Source of the DNA: Acinetobacter sp. GSS19
GTDB lineage: Bacteria; Pseudomonadota; Gammaproteobacteria; Pseudomonadales; Moraxellaceae
Assembly: GCF_028621895.1 (NCBI RefSeq)
Contig: NZ_CP117520.1
Location: 620,001-684,000 of the forward strand
Length of the DNA stretch: 64,000 nucleotides
Direction of reading: 5' to 3'
Part shown: positions 17,080-27,223 of the stretch, piece by piece
Layout of the letters: each line of letters starts with the position of its first letter
Position numbering within the stretch: position 1 is the first letter of the stretch
Made by a program: the position numbers and the translations under genes
The notes under the pieces: model-generated
Seen by the model: the letters and a program-made list of their open reading frames with translations, nothing else
What the model was told of the DNA's origin: nothing
The model's database searches: none

Positions 17080-17622
17080 TTAGCTGATTGATGGTTTAAC
17101 TATTTCAGCCGTTGCAATTAAAGCTTCGGTCATCAATAACACATCATCTTTTTGTCTTGCATCCACTGCAAAGAGCGGGTAATGTCGGTGGTTCACCTGC
17201 ATCCAGTCCCGATAGATCTTCAGCATTTGATCATCCTGTTGGTCTAGATGGGTAATGCCAACCACAATATTGTTGCCATGAGCTTCGAATGCATTTAAAT
17301 AGAACTCTAAGTCTTGCAAACGTTCATTACGGCTATGATCAATCAGGATGACTGTGCCGATAGCACCCTTACAGACAATCGACCACATAAAGTCAAAGCG
17401 ATCTTGTCCTGGAGTACCATACAGTCCAATTTTTAGCCCCTCATCCAGAACGATTTCCCCATAATCGATTCCGACAGTGGTCAAATATTTGCTGTGCGCG
17501 TCTGTATCGGTATTGACTGCTTCGGTTCCAATGACTGGAATATCAGACAATGCCTGAATTGCCGCAGACTTACCTGCACCCATCGTACCGCCAAAAACAA
17601 TCTTGTATTGCTGCAAGATCAT
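17080..17622 (-). CDS. Small Ras-like GTPase (CvnD/MglA-like)
   Basis: A 180-residue GTPase, first gene of the module. P-loop GGTMGAGKS (11-19), switch I threonine near T49, and G3 region YGTPGQDRF (68-76) in which the usual aspartate of DxxG is absent, as in the Streptomyces conservon GTPases (CvnD) whose G3 also reads GTPGQDRF. The G4 motif is THLD (124-127) in place of NKxD and G5 is VDA. With two Roadblock proteins alongside it probably forms a polarity or signalling switch. AAGGA lies six bases before the ATG. Role in Acinetobacter not known to me. Confidence 0.85.
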   Translation of the reverse strand: MILQQYKIVFGGTMGAGKSAAIQALSDIPVIGTEAVNTDTDAHSKYLTTVGIDYGEIVLDEGLKIGLYGTPGQDRFDFMWSIVCKGAIGTVILIDHSRNERLQDLEFYLNAFEAHGNNIVVGITHLDQQDDQMLKIYRDWMQVNHRHYPLFAVDARQKDDVLLMTEALIATAEIVKPSIS

Positions 17623-17914
17623 AGTTATTCCTTAACCGATAAAGTGATCAATCACATCAAGCGCAAAGATTCTATTTTATTAACATTAATTAACAAATAT
17701 CATATTGATTCAAAATTAGTACTTAATTTTTAAAAGCTTTTTAACATGTAATTATATTTATAAAATATATAATGTTTTATTTTTAACCATATTATTTGTG
17801 ATTTTTACACTTTATTGTGAATTGATTGGCTAATAATTTCTTTGATGTGATTGTGTTTGCATATGGGGTTGATGTTTCTTGTATAAATAGGGGTAAGTAG
17901 GAGGTGTGGCAAGA

Positions 17915-18031
17915 GTGGCAAAAAGTGAGATCATATATGGAATGATTCTCATTTATTTGGAGTGTGTTATGTGGATAAAATCTATTCTAGATTGTTCATT
18001 ATTTAAAATCGACTTGCTAATATTTTTCTGA
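17915..18031 (+). CDS. Possible 38-aa hydrophobic small protein
   Basis: A 38-codon frame starting at GTG 17915, ten bases after a perfect AGGAGG (17899-17904); a TATAAA at 17882-17887 could be the -10 of a promoter giving a very short leader. The peptide is rich in Ile, Leu and Phe, with a hydrophobic middle and end and two cysteines. Small membrane peptides of this kind include type I toxins, but AT-rich DNA yields such frames by chance. No homology is recognised. A Fur-like palindrome lies inside the frame. Confidence 0.27.
   Translation: MAKSEIIYGMILIYLECVMWIKSILDCSLFKIDLLIFF
17941..17953. promoter_or_regulatory. Fur-box-like palindrome
   Basis: AATGATTCTCATT matches the core of the Fur consensus (AATGATAATCATT) at 11 of 13 positions, with perfect five-base arms. 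It sits more than 300 bases from the next recognised gene, so its target, if any, is unclear. Confidence 0.3.
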
Positions 18032-18273
18032 GATGGTCTGTTCTTTATCCCAAATTTACTTCTGAGAAGGCCGATAAAAACACAGCCTTGATGACTCACT
18101 TGTGGTTCACATCAGTAGAACCTGTACTTTGTCTGAAGTGAGAGAAACTCAGAAACTGAATAAGAGATCTGACGACTAAGAAATGGCGTACATATCGTCT
18201 ATTTAGACCATGCAAAAGCAAGCGATACGAATTTCAAATCCGCTATAATTTTTCTTTTGCTTTGATCTTTGCG

Positions 18274-19332
18274 ATGTCTCTCGATTTAAAAACAACTCAA
18301 CAGCCAGACGCAGTGCTTTCACCGCAGCAAAAAAAGCTCAATCGTCTGATTGAAAAAATTGAACAGCAAAAGGTTGAACTGGCCGCATGGCAACAAGCGA
18401 AAACCGAGATTCAGCAGTATGCACGGCAAACTCTCGTGCCCGTCTATCACGAATTGCAGGTGATTTTATTTCAGCAGCTTGAACAGTTATGGCACAGCTT
18501 GCAGAGCAATGCATTCTCCAAAGCCGATATGGCACAGCTTGACGATAAAATTCAATCTCTCGCAGCCCTTTTAAAAGACTCACAAGCGCTGTCCGAGCAG
18601 CAGTTAACTACAGTCGACGAGCTTTATGCTTTTTATCAGCAGTATGCTGAATATGAACAAGCGAAAAAAGCCAGGAAGAAAGCATCTCCTGACACAGGGC
18701 CTATTTTTGAACGTACTGAATTAGAGCCAGATGATGGCTTTGGCGAATTTGATGAACTGGATGATTGGGATCATGCACAACACCAGCGTGAACGTGAACA
18801 CGCCAAACTGCAACGCCAGCAAGAGAAACGTGAGCAAGCACAAAAAATGGCAGAGCAGTCATTGAAAACCGTGTATTTAAAAATCGCTGCCGTGATTCAC
18901 CCTGACCGTGAGCAAGACGAAAGCAAGAAACTTGAAAAAACCGAAATGCTGCAACATGCCAATGCCGCCTATGAACAGCAGGATTTATTTTATTTGCTGA
19001 AACTGCAAATACAGATTGAGCAGAATAGAGGAGCAACGCAAAAAGGTTTAACTGCCGAGCAAATCAAGTTTTATAAGCTCGCACTCGATGCGCAAAGTCA
19101 GCAGTTAGACAGCCAAATCGATGAGATTATTGCTTCACTGAATTGGACGAAAAAAGCCAAAATCGCTGCTCAAAAATCAAAAGCAGTAAAGATTCAGATT
19201 CCAGATTTGTATAAGCAAATTGATGTGGATACTGCGGATTTAAAACAGCAGGTGAAGGTTGAAAAGGAACAGCTGAAATATATGAGTCGGGTGAAAGAGT
19301 TGGAGATGTTGTTGGGGCATCAAGCTCTTTAA
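18274..19332 (+). CDS. J-domain (DnaJ-like) coiled-coil protein
   Basis: A 352-residue soluble protein, mostly charged, Gln-rich coiled coil. In the middle, TVYLKIAAVIHPDRE followed by a helix with ANAAYEQQDLFYLL is a J domain with its HPD tripeptide at residues 209-211, so it should stimulate a DnaK-type chaperone. No zinc fingers or substrate-binding domains of true DnaJ are present. ATG at 18274 is preferred to the TTG at 18262 because the -10 hexamer ends at 18249. Client unknown. It converges on the OLD-family gene. Confidence 0.8.
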   Translation: MSLDLKTTQQPDAVLSPQQKKLNRLIEKIEQQKVELAAWQQAKTEIQQYARQTLVPVYHELQVILFQQLEQLWHSLQSNAFSKADMAQLDDKIQSLAALLKDSQALSEQQLTTVDELYAFYQQYAEYEQAKKARKKASPDTGPIFERTELEPDDGFGEFDELDDWDHAQHQREREHAKLQRQQEKREQAQKMAEQSLKTVYLKIAAVIHPDREQDESKKLEKTEMLQHANAAYEQQDLFYLLKLQIQIEQNRGATQKGLTAEQIKFYKLALDAQSQQLDSQIDEIIASLNWTKKAKIAAQKSKAVKIQIPDLYKQIDVDTADLKQQVKVEKEQLKYMSRVKELEMLLGHQAL

Positions 19333-19341
19333 TTTATAGCT

Positions 19342-19369
19342 ATCTAACCCATCATAAGATGGGTTAGAT
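19342..19369. terminator. Hairpin between the J-domain and OLD genes
   Basis: Perfect 12-base-pair stem ATCTAACCCATC / GATGGGTTAGAT with loop ATAA between two convergent genes. It lacks a long T-run on either side, so termination may be weak. Confidence 0.6.
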
Positions 19370-19380
19370 TCTCTAAAATT

Positions 19381-21486
19381 CTATGAGAAAATTTTATTCA
19401 TCATTCTCGAAATTTCACAATCTTCTTTGTCTTGATAATGGATTTTTGGTAAGTAATTAATATCTGAAGATTTAATAATTTCTAAAGCATTTAACGCTTT
19501 TGATGGTTTATCTGCACCTGTATAGCCAGAAGGATAGTAATTTTCTATAGCTCCATTATTTAAAATGAAATAGCCGAGTTCATATAATCTATTAATTAGG
19601 GCGACTTTTTCAGGTAGATTTTGTGTAATTTCCAACTCTAAAGCTATTCTTCTTACATGATTTATCTCAAATTCAAAAAGTGATCTAATTTCCTTAAATT
19701 CATCACTGGTTAATGATTTTTCATTTTCGAATTTTAAGGTTAACTCTTTAAGTCTATAGTATTTTTCAACCCAACTACGATTTTCTCTTTGGGTCTTAAT
19801 ATCATCGCTTTTTAGCTTTGGAATAATATTTTGATCCGCACATATTTGATCAATTTTATTTATAAATACTTCTCTGAGCTGCATTATTTCATCTTTAGCA
19901 TCACCTAGTTCAAGATGAGTAAACCCATCCAGTAACACATCACGATCTAACAAGGAAAAAACTTCAATATCAAAATGTTGGTAGAATTTGATGAAGCGTT
20001 TAATATTATTTTTTCCATTAATTCTAACTATAGGAATATTTAATTTATCGAAGCAGTATGTACTGCTAATTAAAGGTGAAATTCCTTTTAAAAAAATTAA
20101 ATCTGAATCGCCTTCAACTAATAAAACTTTTTTTGAGAAGAAAGCCGGTGTGCTGTTTTCATAACATATAATTTGGAAAGCATCTTTATAAGAACTATCT
20201 TTTACAAAATTGATTTCTTTAGCTTTTGAACTTGGTGGAATTGTGGAAAGATCTTTATAAATTTTAATAAAGCAAGTTTCCTTAGCTGTAGCAGAAAAGA
20301 AGTTCGGTGAGTGTGTTGTAACGAATACTTGATCCTTACCAGATAGTTTTTCAAGTACATTATAAAGAACTCTTTGCCCATTTGGGTGTAGATATAGCTC
20401 TGGCTCTTCAAATAAGAATATATAGTCAGGATTTATATTTGAGCTATTTAATCTTTCAACATAAGTTCTAAGTATCGAAAATACTAAACTTCTTTTGACT
20501 CCATCGCCTTTGTAATCAATAGTAGACTTGATACCGTCATCTATCAAAATTTGTGTGCTATTAAAGATTTGTTTAAGTTCAGGATTTGGGATTTGTAATT
20601 CAAGCTTAATATTAGAGAAACTTTCTTGTAGAACTTTCTCAATATCTAATTCAAGTTGTTTCACACTTTCTAATCGATTATCAACAATAGTTTCACTGTC
20701 ATTATTAGTTACTAGTTGTCTATTCAGCATTTTATTTAAGTTTTCAAATGCTGTCTGAATCTCGTTAAATTCTTCAGAGGCTTCAATTTGGCTAAAAAGA
20801 ATTTTAACAAGTTTACCAAAACTAGTAGTTTCCTTAGTTTTAGTTTCATCCGAAAAGTCTTTGACTGCTGGAATGTATATGGGTTCAGGAAAAATAGGGC
20901 TTATGACATTAATTCCTGTTGGTAAATTACCCCAAACGTAGTGTAAATCGTCTTCATTTAAAGTAGTTGCTATCTGCTCGATTATTTCTTTCGCCGTTGC
21001 TTGTGTTCTAATATCGGAAATTTGTTCATCATCTAAAAAATAGGTGTGTTTCATAAACTCTTTGAGAGCTGAACCTGTTTTCCCTTTTAAGTTTTCGTTA
21101 TACCAATTTTCGTTGTAAATTTCATTTATCGGGACTTTTTTATAACAAAGTAATTCCGATGAGAGATTAGAATCATATTTTCTTTGAAACTTAAGCTCAT
21201 TATCTTGTATTAAATTACTAATTCTAGATCTATGTTCATCATCAGCTATCTTCAATAAATCATTTTCTGTTATTGAGTTAAACGTTACTTCTATAAGTAT
21301 AGGCTGATAAGGATCGTGATAATCATTGATATTTACTTTTGAACCATTTAAAAAAAGTTTGAGAGCTAATAATACTGAGGATTTACCTGCATTATTTTCA
21401 CCAATGACACAATTCATCTGTGAAGGTGTTAAATCAATATTTTTAAGACCCCGAAAGTTTTCGATATGTATCTTTGAAATTTTCAT
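19381..21486 (-). CDS. OLD-family ATPase/TOPRIM nuclease, stand-alone
   Basis: A 701-residue protein with an N-terminal SMC/ABC-type ATPase and a C-terminal TOPRIM nuclease, the layout of OLD (overcoming lysogenisation defect) proteins. Visible: Walker A GENNAGKSS (29-37), signature-like GDGVKRSL (327-334), Walker B FLFEEPE (357-363), H-loop THSPNFF (391-397), TOPRIM VEGDSD (457-462) and LLDRD (512-516). No UvrD-like helicase (GajB) or reverse transcriptase gene adjoins, so it is class 1 rather than Gabija. The coding sequence is much more AT-rich than its neighbours, suggesting transfer. Probable anti-phage function, by family. Confidence 0.88.
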   Translation of the reverse strand: MKISKIHIENFRGLKNIDLTPSQMNCVIGENNAGKSSVLLALKLFLNGSKVNINDYHDPYQPILIEVTFNSITENDLLKIADDEHRSRISNLIQDNELKFQRKYDSNLSSELLCYKKVPINEIYNENWYNENLKGKTGSALKEFMKHTYFLDDEQISDIRTQATAKEIIEQIATTLNEDDLHYVWGNLPTGINVISPIFPEPIYIPAVKDFSDETKTKETTSFGKLVKILFSQIEASEEFNEIQTAFENLNKMLNRQLVTNNDSETIVDNRLESVKQLELDIEKVLQESFSNIKLELQIPNPELKQIFNSTQILIDDGIKSTIDYKGDGVKRSLVFSILRTYVERLNSSNINPDYIFLFEEPELYLHPNGQRVLYNVLEKLSGKDQVFVTTHSPNFFSATAKETCFIKIYKDLSTIPPSSKAKEINFVKDSSYKDAFQIICYENSTPAFFSKKVLLVEGDSDLIFLKGISPLISSTYCFDKLNIPIVRINGKNNIKRFIKFYQHFDIEVFSLLDRDVLLDGFTHLELGDAKDEIMQLREVFINKIDQICADQNIIPKLKSDDIKTQRENRSWVEKYYRLKELTLKFENEKSLTSDEFKEIRSLFEFEINHVRRIALELEITQNLPEKVALINRLYELGYFILNNGAIENYYPSGYTGADKPSKALNALEIIKSSDINYLPKIHYQDKEDCEISRMMNKIFS

Positions 21487-21531
21487 TAGTAATTATCTGC
21501 TTGATTTTTTAATAATTATATTTACAAATAT

Positions 21532-21559
21532 AAAAAAAGCCACCCTAAGGTGGCTTTTT
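21532..21559 (-). terminator. valS terminator
   Basis: Stem GCCACC / GGTGGC with loop CTAA, flanked by A-run and T-run; on the minus strand it follows valS by about 20 bases and separates it from the OLD gene. Confidence 0.9.
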
Positions 21560-21578
21560 GAATTATCAAACTACAGCA

Positions 21579-24473
<2,895 letters not shown>

Positions 24474-24883
24474 AGTCAGAACAGATCAAAAGTGAATAAA
24501 AAATTGCAGCTATTGTAGCAAAAATTCATTCGAATTTAAGGAGAGAAACCGAGCAAAACACGTTTTGCTCGGCACAGCACTTGTCTATATCAGCAACTTT
24601 CGATTTTCAATGGTCAATCTGGGGAGAGAAAGCACTCATTTTTGCTAGAAATGTTGTTGAAGCGATTTTTAGTGTCCAAGTGTGAGCCATCCATTAATAT
24701 GCTGCGCAAGATATCTATCTGAATGCTTAATGATGATGAGTAAGGACGAAATCTACTTGGTGCATTAACAGTCATGAGGATTTGGAGTATAAACGTGGAG
24801 CAATATGGGCTGATGTGAGGGTCTACCGGGATCTGAATCCTATGACGATGACTTCAGCCTTGATCTATTTCAATGGGGGAGAT
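24474..24883. other. Divergent intergenic region between valS and the SDR gene
   Basis: 410 bases with no supported gene. A perfect 10-base-pair inverted repeat (CCGAGCAAAA / TTTTGCTCGG, loop CACG) lies at 24549-24572; without a following T-run it is not a convincing terminator and could be a protein site or leader hairpin. The SDR open frame can be extended upstream into this region, but the ribosome site argues against it. Confidence 0.45.
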
Positions 24884-25687
24884 ATGGCGCAGCAAGACTT
24901 AAGCAATCAGGTGGTATGGATTACCGGTGCTTCTTCGGGCTTGGGCAAGGCATTGGCACAAGCCTATGCGGCACGCGGTGTGCAGCTGGTTTTGACGGCG
25001 CGCCGTTATGAAGAATTGGAAAAAGTACGTGCCAGTCTGCATCAGCCCGAGCAGCATCTGTCGATTGTTGCGGATATTTGTGATGAGCAGCAGGTGGTAC
25101 AAGCTTATCAGCAAGTACTGGCGGAAAAGGGTCGAATTGACTGGCTGATTAACAATGCCGGACTGAGCCAGCGCGCCCTGATTCGCGATACCAGCATGCA
25201 GACCGAACGCGCCATTATGGAAGTGGATTATTTTTCCCAGGTTTTTCTGACCAAGACGGTATTGCCGACCTTGCTCAAACAGCAGTCTGGACGTGTGGTA
25301 TTCGTTTCCAGTGTCGCCGGTTTGCTGGGCACACAATATCGCGCGACGTATTCTGCGGCGAAAGGTGCGATCCACATGTGGGCCAACAGCTTGCGTGCAG
25401 AAGTGAGTGAGCAGGGGATTGGGGTGTCGGTGATTTTTCCAGGTTTTGTCAAAACCAATGTGTCTTTTAATGCGCTCAATGGTGAAGGCCAACCACAAGG
25501 CCATCAGGACAGTGCCATTGAAAACGGACTTGAACCGGAGGCATTTGCCGAGCAGACCTTGAAGGCCTTATTGCGTGGTGAAGAATATATTGTGATTGGC
25601 GGTGTGAAAGAAAAACTCGGGGTCTTCATTTCCCGTCTGTCACCGAAGCTACTGTATAAAATGATCCGTAAAAGTAGCGTGAAATAA
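24884..25687 (+). CDS. Short-chain dehydrogenase/reductase (SDR)
   Basis: A 267-residue NAD(P)-dependent oxidoreductase with a Rossmann fold. Motifs: cofactor loop TGASSGLG (14-21), NNAG, the catalytic serine in VSSVAG and YSAAK supplying Tyr and Lys. The basic Arg-Arg pair after the second strand (TARRYEEL) favours NADP. ATG at 24884 is preceded by GGGGGAG at ideal spacing, better than upstream in-frame starts. Similar proteins are annotated as DltE or YqjQ-like; the substrate is unknown. It converges on adeK. Confidence 0.88.
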   Translation: MAQQDLSNQVVWITGASSGLGKALAQAYAARGVQLVLTARRYEELEKVRASLHQPEQHLSIVADICDEQQVVQAYQQVLAEKGRIDWLINNAGLSQRALIRDTSMQTERAIMEVDYFSQVFLTKTVLPTLLKQQSGRVVFVSSVAGLLGTQYRATYSAAKGAIHMWANSLRAEVSEQGIGVSVIFPGFVKTNVSFNALNGEGQPQGHQDSAIENGLEPEAFAEQTLKALLRGEEYIVIGGVKEKLGVFISRLSPKLLYKMIRKSSVK

Positions 25688-25710
25688 GGAAAAAGCCTCT
25701 GTTCCTAGCA

Positions 25711-25745
25711 TAAAAAAGCCAGCTGATCTTGCAGCTGGCTTTTTG
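25711..25745. terminator. Bidirectional terminator between the SDR gene and adeK
   Basis: Thirteen-base-pair perfect stem (AAAAAGCCAGCTG / CAGCTGGCTTTTT) with loop ATCTTG, serving both convergent genes. Confidence 0.95.
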
Positions 25746-25768
25746 TTTTCGTATGCAATGATGACGCG

Positions 25769-27223
25769 TTATTTGCTGTTCTGATTCAGCTCAGCCGTAG
25801 AGGGTTGACGGGTCACCTGATCAGCAGTGCTGGCTTTTACACCTCCACCGAGGACTTTGTACAGTTCGACCTGGTTGTTCAGATTGGCCTGTTCTAGTAA
25901 CAGCAAACCCTGTTCCGCTGCATATGCAGCGCGCTGTGCATCGAGAACAGTCAGATAATTGTCAATTCCGGCACGGAAACGCGCATTGGCCAGTTTGTAG
26001 CTGCTATTGGTGGCATCCACTAAACGGCGTTGGGCGCTGAGACGTTCACCAATATTGGCACGTGTCGCCAAGGCATCATTAACTTCACGGAAAGCCGACT
26101 GAATCGATTTTTCATAATTGGCCAAGGCAATTTGCTGGTCTGTTTCAGAGATCTTGATGTTGGCTTTGCGGGTGCCCCAGTCAAAGATCGGGATATCCAG
26201 ACTTGGACCGACTGCCCAGACAAAAGAACCGGATTTGAACAAATCAGTCAGGTCACTTGAAGCATAACCCGCAGAACCGGTCAGGCTGATGGTCGGGAAA
26301 AGGCGTGCGCGAGCCGCACCAATATTGGCACCCGCTGCACTCAACCGATATTCCGCAGCTTTCACATCCGGACGGTTATTCAGCAAATCACTAGGTAAAC
26401 CTGCAGCAAGAGCAGTCTGCTGAGTCACACGGTTGAGGCGCTGCTGTGGCAATAAGTTTGCAGGAACAGTTTGACCCACCAGCAGATTCAGCAGGTTTTG
26501 TGCCTGAGCCAGTTGTGTTTTGTAGTTGGCCACGTCATTGCGCGCAGTTTCTACTGAAATTTGCGCCTGACGGACCGGCAATTCGCTGTCGATCCCGACA
26601 TCAAAACGCTTTTTGTTCAGGTTGTAGGATTCCAGTTGGGCTTGCAGGGTTTGCTGGGCCAGTTTCAGATTGGCATTGGCAAAGGAATAGCTCATCCAGG
26701 CCTGTGCAACCTGACCGATCAGGCTGATCTGCGTGGCATCCCGTGCACTTTGTGTTGCCAGGTAATTGTCCAGCGCATTGTCTTTCAGACTACGCACGCG
26801 TCCCCAGAAATCCAGTTCATAAGCCGTCACACCGAGACCAACATTGTAGTTGGTCACTGGGTTTTTCGTATTCAGGGTGTCCTGACGTAATACGCTGCCA
26901 CTGGCGCCAATGGTCGGTAACTGGTTGTTTTCCGAAATCTGGTACTGCTGCTGTGCACGCTGAATGTTCAGGGTCGCGGTACGCAGATCACGGTTATTGT
27001 TCAAGGCCAGCTGGATCACTTGCTGCAGACGTTGATCCGCGAAAAAATCCTGATAACCCTGTTCAGCAATCGATTGCTTGCTGCCATTTGAGTTGCTGTA
27101 ACTTGCCGGAATGTCTGCTTTCACCGCGGGTTCTGGGCCACGCATGCTTTGACAGGCGGTCAAAGCAAGCGCAAGTGCAGATACCGCAATGCCACGACCT
27201 AAAAACGATCCTCGTTTTTGCAT
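25769..27223 (-). CDS. adeK: Outer-membrane channel of the AdeIJK efflux pump
   Basis: TolC/OprM-type outer-membrane factor (NodT family) forming the exit duct for AdeIJ. A lipoprotein signal peptide ends at ALTACQS, with the Cys at about residue 24. The 484-residue protein shows two related halves of long helices and beta strands (for example DFWGRVRSLKDNAL and IFDWGTRKANI), as usual. The stop of adeJ overlaps the start region (TGATG); a GTG three bases upstream has better ribosome spacing, but the ATG gives the length known for Acinetobacter AdeK. Translationally coupled to adeJ. Confidence 0.96.
   Translation of the reverse strand: MQKRGSFLGRGIAVSALALALTACQSMRGPEPAVKADIPASYSNSNGSKQSIAEQGYQDFFADQRLQQVIQLALNNNRDLRTATLNIQRAQQQYQISENNQLPTIGASGSVLRQDTLNTKNPVTNYNVGLGVTAYELDFWGRVRSLKDNALDNYLATQSARDATQISLIGQVAQAWMSYSFANANLKLAQQTLQAQLESYNLNKKRFDVGIDSELPVRQAQISVETARNDVANYKTQLAQAQNLLNLLVGQTVPANLLPQQRLNRVTQQTALAAGLPSDLLNNRPDVKAAEYRLSAAGANIGAARARLFPTISLTGSAGYASSDLTDLFKSGSFVWAVGPSLDIPIFDWGTRKANIKISETDQQIALANYEKSIQSAFREVNDALATRANIGERLSAQRRLVDATNSSYKLANARFRAGIDNYLTVLDAQRAAYAAEQGLLLLEQANLNNQVELYKVLGGGVKASTADQVTRQPSTAELNQNSK

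Larger units (their letters stand above)
17623..18273. other. AT-rich divergent intergenic region, 650 bp
   Basis: Lies between the divergent GTPase operon and the J-domain gene. The part 17690-17870 is extremely AT-rich. It holds a small open frame with a strong ribosome site (17915-18031), a Fur-box-like palindrome (17941-17953), and a perfect -10 hexamer TATAAT at 18244-18249 just before the J-domain gene, with no clear -35. No RNA gene or terminator could be made out. Confidence 0.55.

Noticed and set aside
17644..17655. GTGATCAATCAC as a CRP/Vfr site
   Set aside because: The half-sites are four bases apart rather than the six of the CRP consensus.
24549..24572. Ten-base-pair inverted repeat upstream of the SDR gene as a terminator
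   Set aside because: No gene ends near it on either strand and no T-run follows; kept only as a note in the gap entry.
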